A stretch of 64,000 nt of DNA. Origin: Desulfonatronum thiosulfatophilum (lineage in GTDB: Bacteria; Desulfobacterota; Desulfovibrionia; Desulfovibrionales; Desulfonatronaceae). Location: positions 1 to 64,000 of the forward strand of contig NZ_FMXO01000014.1 of assembly GCF_900104215.1 (NCBI RefSeq), in the 5' to 3' direction. The translations under genes and the position numbers were made by a program. The notes under the pieces are model-generated. The model made no database searches, was not told where the DNA came from, and was given only the letters and a program-made list of their open reading frames with translations. Position 1 is the first letter of the stretch, and the number at the start of each line of letters is the position of its first letter. Below, in pieces: positions 43,577 through 56,031 of the stretch.

Positions 43577-44533
43577 ATGCTGTTTCCCGTGGCCGGAATT
43601 GAAGTTGCGCCCTGGATTCCCTTTGTGGCCGGATTTTTCGTGGCCTTCATCTGCTCCATGGGCGGCGTGTCCGGGGCCAACCTGCTGCTGCCCTTCCAGA
43701 TGAGCGTTCTCGGATTCGTCACCCCGGCGGTCAGCGCCACCAACCATCTCTTCAACATTGTGGCAATTCCCAGCGGCGTCTACCGGTTCATCCGGGAAGG
43801 CCGAATGGTCTGGCCCCTGACCTGGGTGGTTATTGCCGGGACGGTACCCGGCGTCCTAGTGGGCGTCATCCTGCGGGTGCGCTACCTGCCGGACCCAACG
43901 CATTTCAAGTTCTTCGCCGGTCTGGTGCTGTTGTACATCGGCTTTCTGGTAGCCCGCTCCCTGCTTAAGAAACCTGCTTCGGGCCAGGATAAGGCTTCCT
44001 CGGAAAAACGCTTCCAACAACTGGTGGCCGGATTCCGCAAGGAACAATCCTCGGCCGAGGCGGTTGGCAGGTCCCTGCCCTGCGTGGCCATGAACAGCTT
44101 CACCCTTTCCAGGATCGAGTACACCTTTTACGGAGAGACCATCCAGGCCCCGACCATGGGCATTTTCCTTCTCAGCGCCATTGTCGGCGTGGTCGGGGGG
44201 ATGTACGGCATCGGCGGCGGCGCCATCATCGCGCCGTTCTTCGTGACCATCTTCTGCCTGCCCGTGTACACCATTGCCGGCGCCTGCCTGATGGGCACCT
44301 TTCTGACATCCGTGGTGGCCGCCATCTTCTATCAGGTCATTGCCCCGTTCTACCCGCACATGGCCGTGGCCCCGGACTGGGCTTTGGGCATCCTGATGGG
44401 AGCCGGCGGGATGATCGGCATGTACGCCGGCGCCAGGATGCAAAAGTTCGTTCCCGCCGTGTACATCAAATGGATGCTGGCAGTGATTCTGGTCTTCACG
44501 GGCGGCCGGTACGTGCTGGATTTTTTGTTCTGA
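43577..44533 (+). CDS. TauE/SafE family membrane transporter
   Basis: This 318-residue protein has hydrophobic segments from residue 12 on and two repeated halves, FVAFICSMGGVSGANLLLPF and LSAIVGVVGGMYGIGGGAII, the duplicated glycine-rich motif of TauE/SafE permeases. The family exports or imports sulfur-containing anions such as sulfite, sulfoacetate or thiosulfate. A long cytoplasmic loop separates the halves (about 130-195). TTAGGAGG lies eight bases before the ATG. It is divergent from tunR and convergent with the FMN dehydrogenase gene. The substrate is not identifiable. Confidence 0.87.
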   Translation: MLFPVAGIEVAPWIPFVAGFFVAFICSMGGVSGANLLLPFQMSVLGFVTPAVSATNHLFNIVAIPSGVYRFIREGRMVWPLTWVVIAGTVPGVLVGVILRVRYLPDPTHFKFFAGLVLLYIGFLVARSLLKKPASGQDKASSEKRFQQLVAGFRKEQSSAEAVGRSLPCVAMNSFTLSRIEYTFYGETIQAPTMGIFLLSAIVGVVGGMYGIGGGAIIAPFFVTIFCLPVYTIAGACLMGTFLTSVVAAIFYQVIAPFYPHMAVAPDWALGILMGAGGMIGMYAGARMQKFVPAVYIKWMLAVILVFTGGRYVLDFLF

Positions 44534-44593
44534 TTACCTGACGGCCAGTCGTCGGATGATCTGATTGCAAGTCGACGCGCATCATCCTGAAAA

Positions 44594-44628
44594 AGGGCGG
44601 AAACCTCGTATGCCGCAGTTTCCGCCCT
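44594..44628. terminator. bidirectional rho-independent terminator
   Basis: AGGGCGGAAAC and GTTTCCGCCCT form a perfect 11-bp stem. On the minus strand five T residues follow directly; on the plus strand GACTTTT follows. It lies between the convergent TauE and FMN dehydrogenase genes. Confidence 0.85.
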
Positions 44629-44729
44629 GACTTTTCCAATGGGGTTTTCAGATCATGTTCCAGAACGGATCATCCCTGCCCTTCCCCGCTCGGATGGACG
44701 TTGAAAGATTCAAGGCGTGCCGCCAATCA

Positions 44730-45749
44730 TCACCTCTCCACTGTCCGGATGATTCCAGGACTCACCTCGCCGGCCTTGGCCGTGCCGGTGAGCACCATGC
44801 ATTGGGTCAGCTCCTGACGGATCTTTTCCAGATACGTTGCCGCGCCGTCCTTTCCGCCTCCTAGCACGGCCACTGAAAACGGTCGGCCGATGAGTACCGC
44901 GTCCGCCCCAAGGGCAAGCATGCGCAGGACATCGGCGCCGGAACGCACGCCGCCGTCGGCCAGCACGGTGATCTGACCGCGAACGGCGTCAGCCACCCCG
45001 CGCAAAACCCTGGCCGTGCCGGGAGTTCCATCCAGAACGCGTCCTCCGTGGTTGGAAACCACGATTGCCGCGGCACCGGCATCCACGCACATCTTGGCTT
45101 CGTCAGGCGTCATGATCCCCTTGACCACGAACTTGGCCTTGGTGCGGCGAATCACCTCCGCCAACTCGGCGACGGGCTTGGGCGAGACCGGCCGGCCCAT
45201 CTTGCGCAAGGTGATCAGGCCGGCGGCATCCACGTCCATGCCCACGACGGTTGCTCCGGCATCCAGAGCCTTGTCCAGCTTGGCGAACAGTTCCTCGTCC
45301 TCCCAGGGCTTGATGAACGGAATGCCCCGGCCATCCAGGGCCTTGACCGCGGCAAATCCGCTTTCATGGATGACGGGCGGGACGCCGTCACCCGTGCAGC
45401 CGATTGTCCCGGCTTCGACACAGGCCGTGAGCTTGGCCAGGATATATTCCTCTTCAGCCATGCCGCCGCCCATGTTGAAGGATACGCCACCGATGGGCGC
45501 GGCCAATACCGGCATGGACAGATCGAATCCCAGGATGGACACAGACAGATCCGGCTGCGAGACGTCGTGCAGACAGCGCATGTTCAGTTGGATTTCCGAG
45601 AGGGCCCGCACATTGTCCTGAAATGAGGATCCGGTTCCCAAACCGCCCATGCCCGGGACTTCCCCGGCACAAACCCGTCCGTCACATACCGGACAAACCC
45701 GACAGAACCCCTTCATCAATGTCCGTGCCTGCACCTGTATTTCCTTCAT
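44730..45749 (-). CDS. FMN-dependent alpha-hydroxyacid dehydrogenase-like protein
   Basis: The protein has 339 residues from ATG 45749, with GGGAGGA upstream. The TIM barrel carries MPVLAAPIGGVSF, KFVVKGIMTPDEAKMCVDAG (FMN-contacting Lys), VVSNHGGRVLDGTPGT (catalytic His) and VLADGGVRSGADVLRMLALG for the phosphate site. This is the lactate-oxidase/LldD family. The unusual N-terminus has CRVCPVCDGRVC, two CxxC-like pairs that could bind iron-sulfur or zinc. That is rare for the family and suggests an anaerobic electron acceptor. The substrate is unknown. Confidence 0.85.
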   Translation of the reverse strand: MKEIQVQARTLMKGFCRVCPVCDGRVCAGEVPGMGGLGTGSSFQDNVRALSEIQLNMRCLHDVSQPDLSVSILGFDLSMPVLAAPIGGVSFNMGGGMAEEEYILAKLTACVEAGTIGCTGDGVPPVIHESGFAAVKALDGRGIPFIKPWEDEELFAKLDKALDAGATVVGMDVDAAGLITLRKMGRPVSPKPVAELAEVIRRTKAKFVVKGIMTPDEAKMCVDAGAAAIVVSNHGGRVLDGTPGTARVLRGVADAVRGQITVLADGGVRSGADVLRMLALGADAVLIGRPFSVAVLGGGKDGAATYLEKIRQELTQCMVLTGTAKAGEVSPGIIRTVER

Positions 45750-45856
45750 GATTTCCTCCCTTCCGTTTGTTATGTACCCCATCAGACAAACTTCTTTCCA
45801 TGTGGGCCGCAAATGCTTACCTTCATTTTGCCGATCATCATCGACAAGAGGTTCCC

Positions 45857-46972
45857 ATGCCGACGCTCCTGCCCGACCAGATCGATTATCCGCACTTATT
45901 GCAACAGTTCCTGGAATCCTTGCCGCATGCCGCCTTCATTTGCTCCGCGGACGGCACCATACTGTACGCGAATTCCGAAGCCCAGACGACTTTCGGCCAC
46001 GTGCCGAACTGGTTTTGCGACCGGAGCCTGAGTATTTTCTTTCTCCCGGAAGATACCGAAATTTTCTGCCGCAACCTGCTCCGCTTGGCCTGGAACAAAG
46101 GCGCCGTGAACGAAGAAGCGATGCTCCTGCGCCGCAACGGAACCCGTTTCATGGCCATGATCCATCTGCGGAAATATGACCACGAAGCCCAGCCTCTGCT
46201 GCTGCTCCACGTCCAGGACATCGACCGCCAGAAACAAATGGAGAACGTCCTGCAAGAGCTCGGCTATCAAGATTTACTGCGGGTTGCCAATGGGGTCGGC
46301 CATGAAATTCGCAATCCCCTGCTGATCATCGGCGGCTATCTGCGCAAGATGTACGCCTCCTGCAAGGCTACGGACGAGGACGACGCATCATATCGGTGCA
46401 TTGTGGACAACTTGCGAAAAATTGAAAACATCGTCCGCAAAATCGAATTCTTCACCCATCCACCCAAGCCTGCACTGAACAGCACATCAACCGAACAGGT
46501 GGTGGAGGCAAGTGTCGCATCCCTTGCCCGGGAAATGCGCGCGGCCGAAGTCCGGTGCAGTATCGACGTGGAACCCATGCAGCTGCTCATGGATCAAGGT
46601 TTGATCACCAAAGTCGTATGCATTCTCCTGGAAAATGCCCTTGAAATCCTGCCCAGAGGCGGGGAAATCCGCGTCACAGGACATTGCAGGTCTTCATGGT
46701 ACGTCTTCAGCGTTCAGGACAATGGTCCCGGCATCCCGGAAGAGCACCTTCCCTCCATTTTCCACCCTTTTTTCAGCACCAAACCCCAAGGCGCCGGCAT
46801 AGATCTGGCCATTCTCAAACGAATCATCGACAATCATGACGGCCAGGCCCACGTGCTCTCGAAACCGGGACAGGGTGCGCGTTTTGATATCTTCCTACCC
46901 CTGGAGCGACGCCGCAGCATCCGCCTGACCTCCATCGAGCCTGATCAGCAATCCGCCTCCGCGCAACCCTGA
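45857..46972 (+). CDS. PAS-domain sensor histidine kinase
   Basis: This soluble kinase has about 371 residues from ATG 45857, which is preceded by AGAGG. A PAS domain lies at about 15-125 (AAFICSADGTILYANSEAQT). The H-box GVGHEIRNPLLIIGGYL has the phosphorylated His near 149. The ATP lid is complete: LLENALEILPRGGEI (N), VQDNGPGIPEEHL (G1), FFSTKPQGAGIDLAI (F/G2). No membrane segment is seen, so it senses an internal signal. No response regulator gene is adjacent. It diverges from the FMN dehydrogenase gene. Confidence 0.88.
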   Translation: MPTLLPDQIDYPHLLQQFLESLPHAAFICSADGTILYANSEAQTTFGHVPNWFCDRSLSIFFLPEDTEIFCRNLLRLAWNKGAVNEEAMLLRRNGTRFMAMIHLRKYDHEAQPLLLLHVQDIDRQKQMENVLQELGYQDLLRVANGVGHEIRNPLLIIGGYLRKMYASCKATDEDDASYRCIVDNLRKIENIVRKIEFFTHPPKPALNSTSTEQVVEASVASLAREMRAAEVRCSIDVEPMQLLMDQGLITKVVCILLENALEILPRGGEIRVTGHCRSSWYVFSVQDNGPGIPEEHLPSIFHPFFSTKPQGAGIDLAILKRIIDNHDGQAHVLSKPGQGARFDIFLPLERRRSIRLTSIEPDQQSASAQP

Positions 46973-47088
46973 AGGCATTCACCGGCAATCCATGTCAGAT
47001 GTCCGGTTTACGAGGCCGGCGCATCAGTAACGAGACGCAAAAGCTAGATAAAATGGTCTCTGGTGTAAGAGTTTCGTGCATGCCAAAG

Positions 47089-47120
47089 GCCAAAGGCCGC
47101 CTCGAAAGACGGCCTTTGGC
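47089..47120. terminator. terminator-like hairpin between convergent genes
   Basis: GCCAAAGGCCG (47089-47099) pairs perfectly with CGGCCTTTGGC (47110-47120). A further GCCAAAG copy precedes it. It lies between the kinase and lon, with no strong T-run. Confidence 0.6.
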
Positions 47121-47145
47121 TTGACGATGTCGACGGATTCCGCCG

Positions 47146-49602
47146 TTATTTTTGACTTGCGCTGGAAACCAGGGGCCAGAGTTCGTCCACATGTTCCACG
47201 AACCGAACCTTGATCTTGCGGAGCAGTTCACTGGGCACTTCCTGCAAATCCTTTTTGTTCTGGACAGGAATCAGGACGGTTTTCAATTGATGCGCCACGG
47301 CCGCCAGAATCTTTTCCTTGATCCCGCCCACCGGCATCACCCGGCCCCGCAACGTGATCTCGCCGGTCATGGCCAGGTCGTTCTTCACCGGAATGTTGGT
47401 CAGGGCCGAAAGCAGGGCCGCAACCAGGGTCACCCCGGCGGACGGCCCGTCCTTGGGGGTTGCTCCGGCGGGAACGTGGATATGGATATCATTTTTCTCC
47501 GCGAAATCCGGATCCAGACCCAACGCCTTGACACGGCTCCGGGCGATGCTGAGCGCGGCCTGGGCGCTCTCCTTCATCACGTCGCCCAACTGCCCGGTCA
47601 GAATCAACTTGCCCTTGCCGGGCATGGTGCTCACTTCCACATGCAGCACCTCTCCTCCCACCGGAGTCCAGGCCAGACCAAGCGCCACGCCCGGGTAAAG
47701 CTCCTTGTCCTTCTCGCTTTCCAGAAATCTGGGCACGCCCAGCAGCTTGGTAACCATCCTGCCGGTCACCACGAACGGTCCTGACTCATCTTCGGCCACC
47801 TTGCGGGCCAGCTTGCGGCAGACGGTACCCAGTTCCCGTTCAAGATTGCGCAGTCCGGCCTCCCGCGTATATTCACGGATGATCTTGCCGATGATCTGGT
47901 CCGGAATCTCCACGTCCTCCGGCTTCAGCCCGTTTTCCTTGATCTGCCTCGGCAACAGGTAACGCTTTGCGATCTTGACCTTTTCCACTTCCGTATAGCC
48001 CGGAATCCGGATGACCTCCATCCGGTCCAACAAGGCCGACGGGATGGTGTCCAGCACATTGGCCGTACAGATGAACATGACCTTGGAGAGGTCGAATGGG
48101 ACGTTCAGGTAATGGTCGCTGAAGGTGGAATTCTGTTCCGGGTCCAGCACTTCCAGCAGTGCCGAGGACGGGTCGCCGCGAAAATCCGTGCCGACCTTGT
48201 CCACTTCGTCCAGCATGATCACCGGGTTGCGCGTGCCGGCCTGCTTGATGCTCTGGATGATCCTGCCGGGCATGGAACCAATATAAGTCCGACGATGGCC
48301 CCGAATTTCCGCCTCATCCCGGATTCCACCAAGAGACATGCGCACGAATTTGCGGCCGAGTGAACCGGCAATGGAACGCCCAAGCGAGGTCTTGCCCACG
48401 CCGGGCGGGCCGACAAAGCAAAGGATCGGGCCCTTCATGTCCGGATTGAGCTTGCGCACGCTGAGATATTCCAGAATCCGGTCCTTGACCTTGTCCAGCC
48501 CATAATGGTCGTCGTCCAGGACTTCCTTGGCCTTCTGGATGATCAATTGATCCTTGGACAACTTCTTCCAAGGCAGCTCCACGATCCAGTCCAGATAAGT
48601 TCGAATTACCGTGGCCTCGGAGGATTCCGGATGCATGGATTCCAGCCGTTTCAACTGCTTGTCCGTTTCCTTGCGTACGTCCTTGGGCAGGCCTGCCTTT
48701 TTCAGGGAAGCCCGCAGCTCCTCAAGATCCTCGTCACTCTCCCCGGAATCACCCAACTCCTTGCGTATGGCCTTGAGCTGCTCGCGCAGGAAAAATTCCC
48801 GCTGGGCCTTGTCCATTCCTTCCTTGGCCATGTTCTGGATCTTGGCCTGCATCTCCGCGACTTCGGCTTCCTTGAGCAGTTGCCGGTTGACCAAAGCCAG
48901 GCGCTGGACAGGGTCCTCGCAAGCCAGGATTTCCTGGGCGTCCTCGACCTTCATCCGAAGATTGGAGGCGATAAGGTCCGCCAATCGGCCCGGCTCCTCC
49001 ACGTTGTTCAGAACGGCCAGAACGTCCGGAGAGGCGATGCCCCGCAACGACAGGATTTTTTCGCTCTGTTCCCTGGCGGTGCGGACCATGGCCTCCAATT
49101 CCGGCGTCGGCTCCCGCACCTCCTCTTCCATGATCGGCTCGATCTCCACCATGTGAAAGGGTTCATTCTGAACATACCCGGTGATCCGCGCCCGGGTCAC
49201 GCCCTGGACCAGCACCTTCAAGCGCCCGTCCGGCATTTTCAGCATGCGCATGATCGTGGCCAGGGTGCCCACGGAATGCACCTCTTCCGGACCGGGGTCG
49301 TCGGTTTTTTCTTCTTTCTGGGTGGCGATCAGAATGTGCCTGTTGGAATTCAGCGCGGCGTCCACGGCGAGAATGGACCGTTCCCGTCCGACGAATAGCG
49401 GCAGGATCATGTAGTTGAAGACCACCACGTCCCGCACCGGCAGCAGGGGAACATTCTGGGGCAGTTCCTGACCGACGTTGCCGCCGTCTCGATCTTCGGA
49501 TTCGGAAACCGGCTCCACGGAGGACCCAAGTTTCACATGCGCCTCCTGCTCCTCGGATTCATTAATGACTTCCACATGCGGGGTATCATCGTTGGTACTC
49601 AT
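47146..49602 (-). CDS. lon: ATP-dependent Lon protease
   Basis: The 818-residue protein has the three Lon parts. The N-terminal substrate domain begins [20 protein letters not shown] (about 52-71). The AAA+ module has [13 protein letters not shown] near 390-400 and MLDEVDKVG. The protease domain has DGPSAGVTL with the catalytic Ser near 720 and [10 protein letters not shown] with the Lys near 762. The first 45 residues are acidic and variable. AAAGGAG lies nine bases before the ATG. Lon degrades damaged and regulatory proteins, including antitoxins, of which several are encoded in this window. Confidence 0.95.
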   Translation of the reverse strand: MSTNDDTPHVEVINESEEQEAHVKLGSSVEPVSESEDRDGGNVGQELPQNVPLLPVRDVVVFNYMILPLFVGRERSILAVDAALNSNRHILIATQKEEKTDDPGPEEVHSVGTLATIMRMLKMPDGRLKVLVQGVTRARITGYVQNEPFHMVEIEPIMEEEVREPTPELEAMVRTAREQSEKILSLRGIASPDVLAVLNNVEEPGRLADLIASNLRMKVEDAQEILACEDPVQRLALVNRQLLKEAEVAEMQAKIQNMAKEGMDKAQREFFLREQLKAIRKELGDSGESDEDLEELRASLKKAGLPKDVRKETDKQLKRLESMHPESSEATVIRTYLDWIVELPWKKLSKDQLIIQKAKEVLDDDHYGLDKVKDRILEYLSVRKLNPDMKGPILCFVGPPGVGKTSLGRSIAGSLGRKFVRMSLGGIRDEAEIRGHRRTYIGSMPGRIIQSIKQAGTRNPVIMLDEVDKVGTDFRGDPSSALLEVLDPEQNSTFSDHYLNVPFDLSKVMFICTANVLDTIPSALLDRMEVIRIPGYTEVEKVKIAKRYLLPRQIKENGLKPEDVEIPDQIIGKIIREYTREAGLRNLERELGTVCRKLARKVAEDESGPFVVTGRMVTKLLGVPRFLESEKDKELYPGVALGLAWTPVGGEVLHVEVSTMPGKGKLILTGQLGDVMKESAQAALSIARSRVKALGLDPDFAEKNDIHIHVPAGATPKDGPSAGVTLVAALLSALTNIPVKNDLAMTGEITLRGRVMPVGGIKEKILAAVAHQLKTVLIPVQNKKDLQEVPSELLRKIKVRFVEHVDELWPLVSSASQK

Positions 49603-49744
49603 ATTGAAATACTCCTTTGGATTTATCTCATTCTTAGTTTCTTCGGAAAATTATCATCGGCGGGAACTGGTCCTGCTTGAGCCGGCGCACAATGACTTTT
49701 ATCCAAACGAATCATGGCTTTATCATGCTTAATTCGACAGCTCA

Positions 49745-50026
49745 TCACCGTGATGACGCGGTGATTTCAAAACCGGCAAACGGTTCGTCGCCTTCCTGGT
49801 ATGTCACGTCTACTCCGTCCACGCGACTCATGGGCGGACCTTCGCCAAGCCGTCTCTGAAACATTTTCAGGACATGATCCGGCCCTTGAGCCGTCACTTC
49901 AACACGTCCATCGGATACATTCCGGACCCATCCGGTCAATCCGAGCTGGCGGGCCTGGTTTCTCGTCCACGCCCGAAAAAAAACACCCTGAACGCGGCCG
50001 GAAACGTATGCATGCAATTCCTTCAC
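49745..50026 (-). CDS. acyP: acylphosphatase
   Basis: The 93-residue protein starts at GTG 50026, with GGAGG seven bases upstream. The conserved YVSGRVQGVFFRAWTRNQA provides the phosphate loop and catalytic Arg, and GLTGWVRNVSDGRVEV the catalytic Asn. Length is typical. It hydrolyses acyl phosphates. It follows the radC-like gene by 20 bases. Confidence 0.9.
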   Translation of the reverse strand: MKELHAYVSGRVQGVFFRAWTRNQARQLGLTGWVRNVSDGRVEVTAQGPDHVLKMFQRRLGEGPPMSRVDGVDVTYQEGDEPFAGFEITASSR

Positions 50027-50045
50027 GAACGTACCTCCTGTTCCG

Positions 50046-50723
50046 TCAAAGCAAGCCTTGGGCCTGGAAACTGAAGTAGTCGGATTCCGTGACGATGATA
50101 TGATCCAGAACCCGGATATCCATTTCCTGGGCCGCACGCTGCATTTTCCGCGTCAATTCCTGATCCTGGATGGACGGTTTCGGATCCCCGCCAGGGTGAT
50201 TGTGCACCAGGATCAACCCGCTGGCTTGATGGTGCAGAACCATGCGCAAGATCTCTCTGGGATAGACCGGCGTCTGGTCCACGGTTCCCCGGCTGACTTG
50301 GCGCCACTGCACAAGACGATTCTTGTTGTCCACCAGGGCCACCCAAAACTGCTCGGTCAACTCGTGGCCCAGACGAGCAATGGCAAAATCAGCCACGGTC
50401 CGGGGGTGGCTGAAGACGTGGCGTTCCTGGACCGCCCCCTCCTGCACCCTTCCCCAAAATTCACGCCAGACATCCAGCAGGACGATCACGCTGGAACTCA
50501 TCCCGGGAACCCCTTCCAGTTCGTTCGGACGGGCGTAATAGATGCCGCGCAACGAGCCGAAACGGGTCAGCATCTCCTTGGCCAGCTGCTTGGTGTCCCT
50601 GCGAGGCAGGGCATACCCGAGGAGAAGTTCCATGACTTCGTAATCCGCCAACCCCTGCGAGTTTTCGGCAAGGCGGGCCTTGAGCCGTTTCCGGTGTCCG
50701 AGATAATGCTTGTCCATGGGCAT
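50046..50723 (-). CDS. radC: RadC/YeeS-type JAB domain protein
   Basis: The 225-residue protein has an N-terminal helix-hairpin-helix region (LADYEVMELLLGYALPRRDT; ELEGVPGMSSSVI) and a C-terminal JAB/MPN domain with LILVHNHPGGDPKPSIQD, the HxHx-D metalloprotease-like zinc motif. The upstream Glu is probably in the EQFWVALVD strand region. Despite the radC name, a DNA repair role is not supported in other bacteria. It precedes acyP and is separated from holA by about 220 bases without recognised genes. Confidence 0.88.
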   Translation of the reverse strand: MPMDKHYLGHRKRLKARLAENSQGLADYEVMELLLGYALPRRDTKQLAKEMLTRFGSLRGIYYARPNELEGVPGMSSSVIVLLDVWREFWGRVQEGAVQERHVFSHPRTVADFAIARLGHELTEQFWVALVDNKNRLVQWRQVSRGTVDQTPVYPREILRMVLHHQASGLILVHNHPGGDPKPSIQDQELTRKMQRAAQEMDIRVLDHIIVTESDYFSFQAQGLL

Positions 50724-50947
50724 ATAGGTATGGATGCTGGTTATGGCAATGAAAATTCGCCCAACAAACCATATTTTTCAAAAAACATGGCCGTAGGAAC
50801 GGTTTGTATCAACAAAAACCTTGAAAGCAAACCGTTTGAAGCCTTCAGTAGCCTTTTTGCGCCCTGATGGACGGCAAATTGGACGAAGAATGGCGAGGAA
50901 GGAAGGTGTGGAGAACGATATGAACCTGGAACAGGTTCAACGAGCTG

Positions 50948-51931
50948 TTATCTCTGAGTTTGAGAATGCCTGGAGAGATTGGAAACGAGAAACTCCAGAA
51001 TCTGGTCCGCTTGTTTGCGTCCGGATTTGAGGTCCTTTTCCGCCTGGAAAACCAGGTTGATAATCGCGGCGATGCCCTGCTCGCCCATCTGCCTGGCCAA
51101 TCGTCGCTTGTCGTCCTTGATGCTCGGCGGCAAGGAAACTGAAGCGTCCTCACCCGCGTTGAGCATCCCGAGGGTACGCATTTCCCATTGCAACAGCCCC
51201 AGGATCGGCATGAGCATTCCGGAACCGCCGGCCTCGTGATCCGCCAGTACGGTTCGCCAGATTTCGGGGTTGGCCGGGGAACGCAACGCCGCCTTCAGAA
51301 AGGCAAAATTATCCATGGCCGACGCTTCGCCCAAAAGATGCAGGTCCGCGTCCTCCACCTGACGTCGCTCGCCCAGGTGCAGTTCCAGCTTCAGCAACTC
51401 GTTGCCGAACCGAGCGCCGTCCAGGGGCAACAGGGCGGCCATCCTTTCCGCGACATTCGGCGCAATGGAAATGCCCCGGCGGCCGGCCCAGCTTTGCAGT
51501 TCCGAACGCAGCGTCTGCGGCGTCATGCCCGGGAATTCCCAGTACCACTTCTTCTTGCGGGCAGCCTTGTAAAAACTCTGCTTGGCCAGAACCGCGGGCA
51601 CGGCCGGCGTCCTGCCCTTCCAATCTCCTTCCAGGCAGAAAAACACCCACAAATCCGGCTTGGCCTTGCGCAGCAACGGCTCAAGATCCGACCAGACCTT
51701 GACGGTCAGGGCATTGGCCCGGCGCAGGACCAGAACCCGGCCCTTGCCCAGCAGGCTGAGCAAACCGGGCATGGAAAGCATGGTCCAGAAGCCGGATTCC
51801 AGAGGCTCGTCAGCCCAGAACGTCGTCCTGCTCCACTGTGCGCATCCGGCGGCGCTGATCAGCCGGTTGATCTCCCGTTGCATCATCCAGGGATCAGGGC
51901 AGATACAGAAAAAGAAGGGAGCGCGGGACAT
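50948..51931 (-). CDS. holA: DNA polymerase III delta subunit
   Basis: The 327-residue protein resembles HolA, the clamp-loader subunit that opens the sliding clamp. The N-terminal AAA+-like region lacks a P-loop, as expected (GRVLVLRRANALTVKVW; LWVFFCLEGDWKGR). Later segments ERMAALLPLDGARFGNELLK and EASAMDNFAFLKAAL are typical of domain III. Similarity is modest, as is usual for HolA. Position next to leuS is common in related genomes. Confidence 0.82.
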   Translation of the reverse strand: MSRAPFFFCICPDPWMMQREINRLISAAGCAQWSRTTFWADEPLESGFWTMLSMPGLLSLLGKGRVLVLRRANALTVKVWSDLEPLLRKAKPDLWVFFCLEGDWKGRTPAVPAVLAKQSFYKAARKKKWYWEFPGMTPQTLRSELQSWAGRRGISIAPNVAERMAALLPLDGARFGNELLKLELHLGERRQVEDADLHLLGEASAMDNFAFLKAALRSPANPEIWRTVLADHEAGGSGMLMPILGLLQWEMRTLGMLNAGEDASVSLPPSIKDDKRRLARQMGEQGIAAIINLVFQAEKDLKSGRKQADQILEFLVSNLSRHSQTQR

Positions 51932-52010
51932 GCGGTACCGTCAGGAATGAGGGATGGGATTGATGATGATAACGATTGATTCTCAACTAAGCATGGAGAT
52001 CACGGAAGAT

Positions 52011-52055
52011 GGAGCGCAACGACGGACTCGCCTTGGCGACGTGTCGTTGCGCTCC
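52011..52055. terminator. hairpin downstream of leuS
   Basis: GGAGCGCAACGAC (52011-52023) and GTCGTTGCGCTCC (52043-52055) form a perfect 13-bp stem ten bases after the leuS stop. No T-run follows on the minus strand, so it may terminate transcription with Rho or protect the mRNA end. Confidence 0.6.
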
Positions 52056-52065
52056 TGAAGGGTCA

Positions 52066-54594
<2,529 letters not shown>

Positions 54595-54617
54595 TCCCTC
54601 TCCCGTACCTCGTTGTC

Positions 54618-55079
54618 TCATGTCGTTGCATCAAGATCATGCTTGGTTGAAAACCGCATGTGGGGCATCCGCGCTTCCCATTGCCGCACGACCTGATAGA
54701 CCATCCTGCGCCGTCCGCCGACATCCAGGAAAACAAGGGCATCCCCCAGGTAGGCTCCCCAGAAGGGATTGCCCCATCTGGCAAGGGCCGAATCCGCGGG
54801 CAGACTTGTGGTCTGGAGCAATGACCCGACATCCAGCCACCATGCCGGCCAGGCCAGATTATTCATCTGAATTGCCATTAACTTCGACCAGGCAGCCACA
54901 TCCCCAGGTGCGGCCACAAGCCAGTCCAGCGCCCAGCTGGTCCGTCCCTGCGCATCCGTGAGTATTCGCACTTCAGCCTGACCGGCTCCGGAAAAATGCT
55001 CCCGGCCCGCCAGAATTCGGACATGGCGAACATGGGGGGGACACTGTTCAGAACTGCTTATGAAGCCCAAATTCACCAT
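54618..55079 (-). CDS. conserved hypothetical protein between nusB and leuS
   Basis: This frame of up to 153 residues has no family I can name. It is Trp- and Ala-rich ([37 protein letters not shown]), and its middle resembles a compact alpha/beta protein. The start overlaps the end of nusB by 32 bases (ATG 55079 or GTG 55076), and it ends 23 bases before leuS, so it is part of the same transcription unit. Its codon use matches its neighbours, supporting a real gene. Confidence 0.6.
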   Translation of the reverse strand: MVNLGFISSSEQCPPHVRHVRILAGREHFSGAGQAEVRILTDAQGRTSWALDWLVAAPGDVAAWSKLMAIQMNNLAWPAWWLDVGSLLQTTSLPADSALARWGNPFWGAYLGDALVFLDVGGRRRMVYQVVRQWEARMPHMRFSTKHDLDATT

Positions 55080-55557
55080 GGCTCACCGCCTTGGCCACGG
55101 CGTCCAGAATACCGTTGACAAAAGGAAACGATTGGTCGTCCGCAAACGCCTTGCTCAGTTCCACGGCCTCATTGATGCTCACCCGCAGCGGAATGTCCGG
55201 CTCATGGAGCATTTCATAGACGCTCAGGCGCAATATGCTCAGTTCGGCCTTGGCGATCCGGGCAATCCGCCAATGTTTGGAAAAGCGCTGGATGACTTGG
55301 TCGATCTCCTCCCGAAACAGGTAGACTCCGGTGGCCAGCTTGGCGGCATATTCCCGGTCCTCCAGCGTCAGGGGGGCTGGATCCGAAACCGCGGCGCTGG
55401 TCTCATCGCTCCAGTCCTCCTCATCCACGGGCAGCTCAAAAAAAGCCCGCTGCACCTGCTTTTTGTCCTCGAAGGTCCGGAAATTCATGGAGAAGACGAA
55501 CTGCAGGGCCCGCCTGCGGGCAGATCGGCGATGAACTTTAGGGGTTTCCATGGCCAT
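55048..55557 (-). CDS. nusB: transcription antitermination factor NusB
   Basis: The 169-residue all-helical protein has RRSARRRALQFVFSMNF at its start, the arginine-rich RNA-binding helix, then WRIARIAKAELSILRLSVYE and VSINEAVELSKAFADDQSF, FVNGILDAVAK, all typical of NusB. An acidic insertion near 40-65 is longer than in E. coli. It follows ribH directly, a conserved arrangement. ATG 55557 is preferred over TTG 55560. Confidence 0.93.
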   Translation of the reverse strand: MAMETPKVHRRSARRRALQFVFSMNFRTFEDKKQVQRAFFELPVDEEDWSDETSAAVSDPAPLTLEDREYAAKLATGVYLFREEIDQVIQRFSKHWRIARIAKAELSILRLSVYEMLHEPDIPLRVSINEAVELSKAFADDQSFPFVNGILDAVAKAVSHGEFGLHKQF

Positions 55558-55560
55558 CAA

Positions 55561-56031
55561 TCAGACTTGCTCCAAAACACGAATCAGTTCCAGGGTCGCG
55601 GCGGCCGCATCAACGCCCTTGTTGCCGGCCTTGCTTCCGGCCCGCTCGATGGCCTGCTCCAGGGTGTCCGTGGTCAGCACGCCGAAGCCAATGGGTACGC
55701 CCGTCTCCAGCATCACCTGAGCCAGGCCCTTGGAAACCTCGGCGGAAACGTAATCAAAATGCGGGGTGGAGCCGCGGATCACGGCGCCAAGGCAAACCAC
55801 GCCGTGGTATTTTTTCGTTTCCGCAAGACGTTTGGCGGCCAGGGGCATTTCGTAGGCGCCCGGAACGCGCATCAGGGTGATGTCGCTTTTTTCGGCGCCG
55901 TGGCGCAGCAGATAATCGACAGCGCCGCCAACCAGGCGATCCACGATAAAATCGTTGAACCGGCTGGCCAGAATCGCGAAGCGCAAGCCGGTGGCGTCCA
56001 GGCGGCCTTCAATGGTTTCAAGATGGTACAT
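55561..56031 (-). CDS. ribH: 6,7-dimethyl-8-ribityllumazine synthase
   Basis: The 156-residue protein has [20 protein letters not shown] at the N-terminus (substrate-binding Phe), [36 protein letters not shown] with the catalytic His region, and [19 protein letters not shown]. It condenses the pyrimidine and butanone phosphate precursors of riboflavin. Its start overlaps the end of ribBA by 14 bases. Confidence 0.95.
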   Translation of the reverse strand: MYHLETIEGRLDATGLRFAILASRFNDFIVDRLVGGAVDYLLRHGAEKSDITLMRVPGAYEMPLAAKRLAETKKYHGVVCLGAVIRGSTPHFDYVSAEVSKGLAQVMLETGVPIGFGVLTTDTLEQAIERAGSKAGNKGVDAAAATLELIRVLEQV

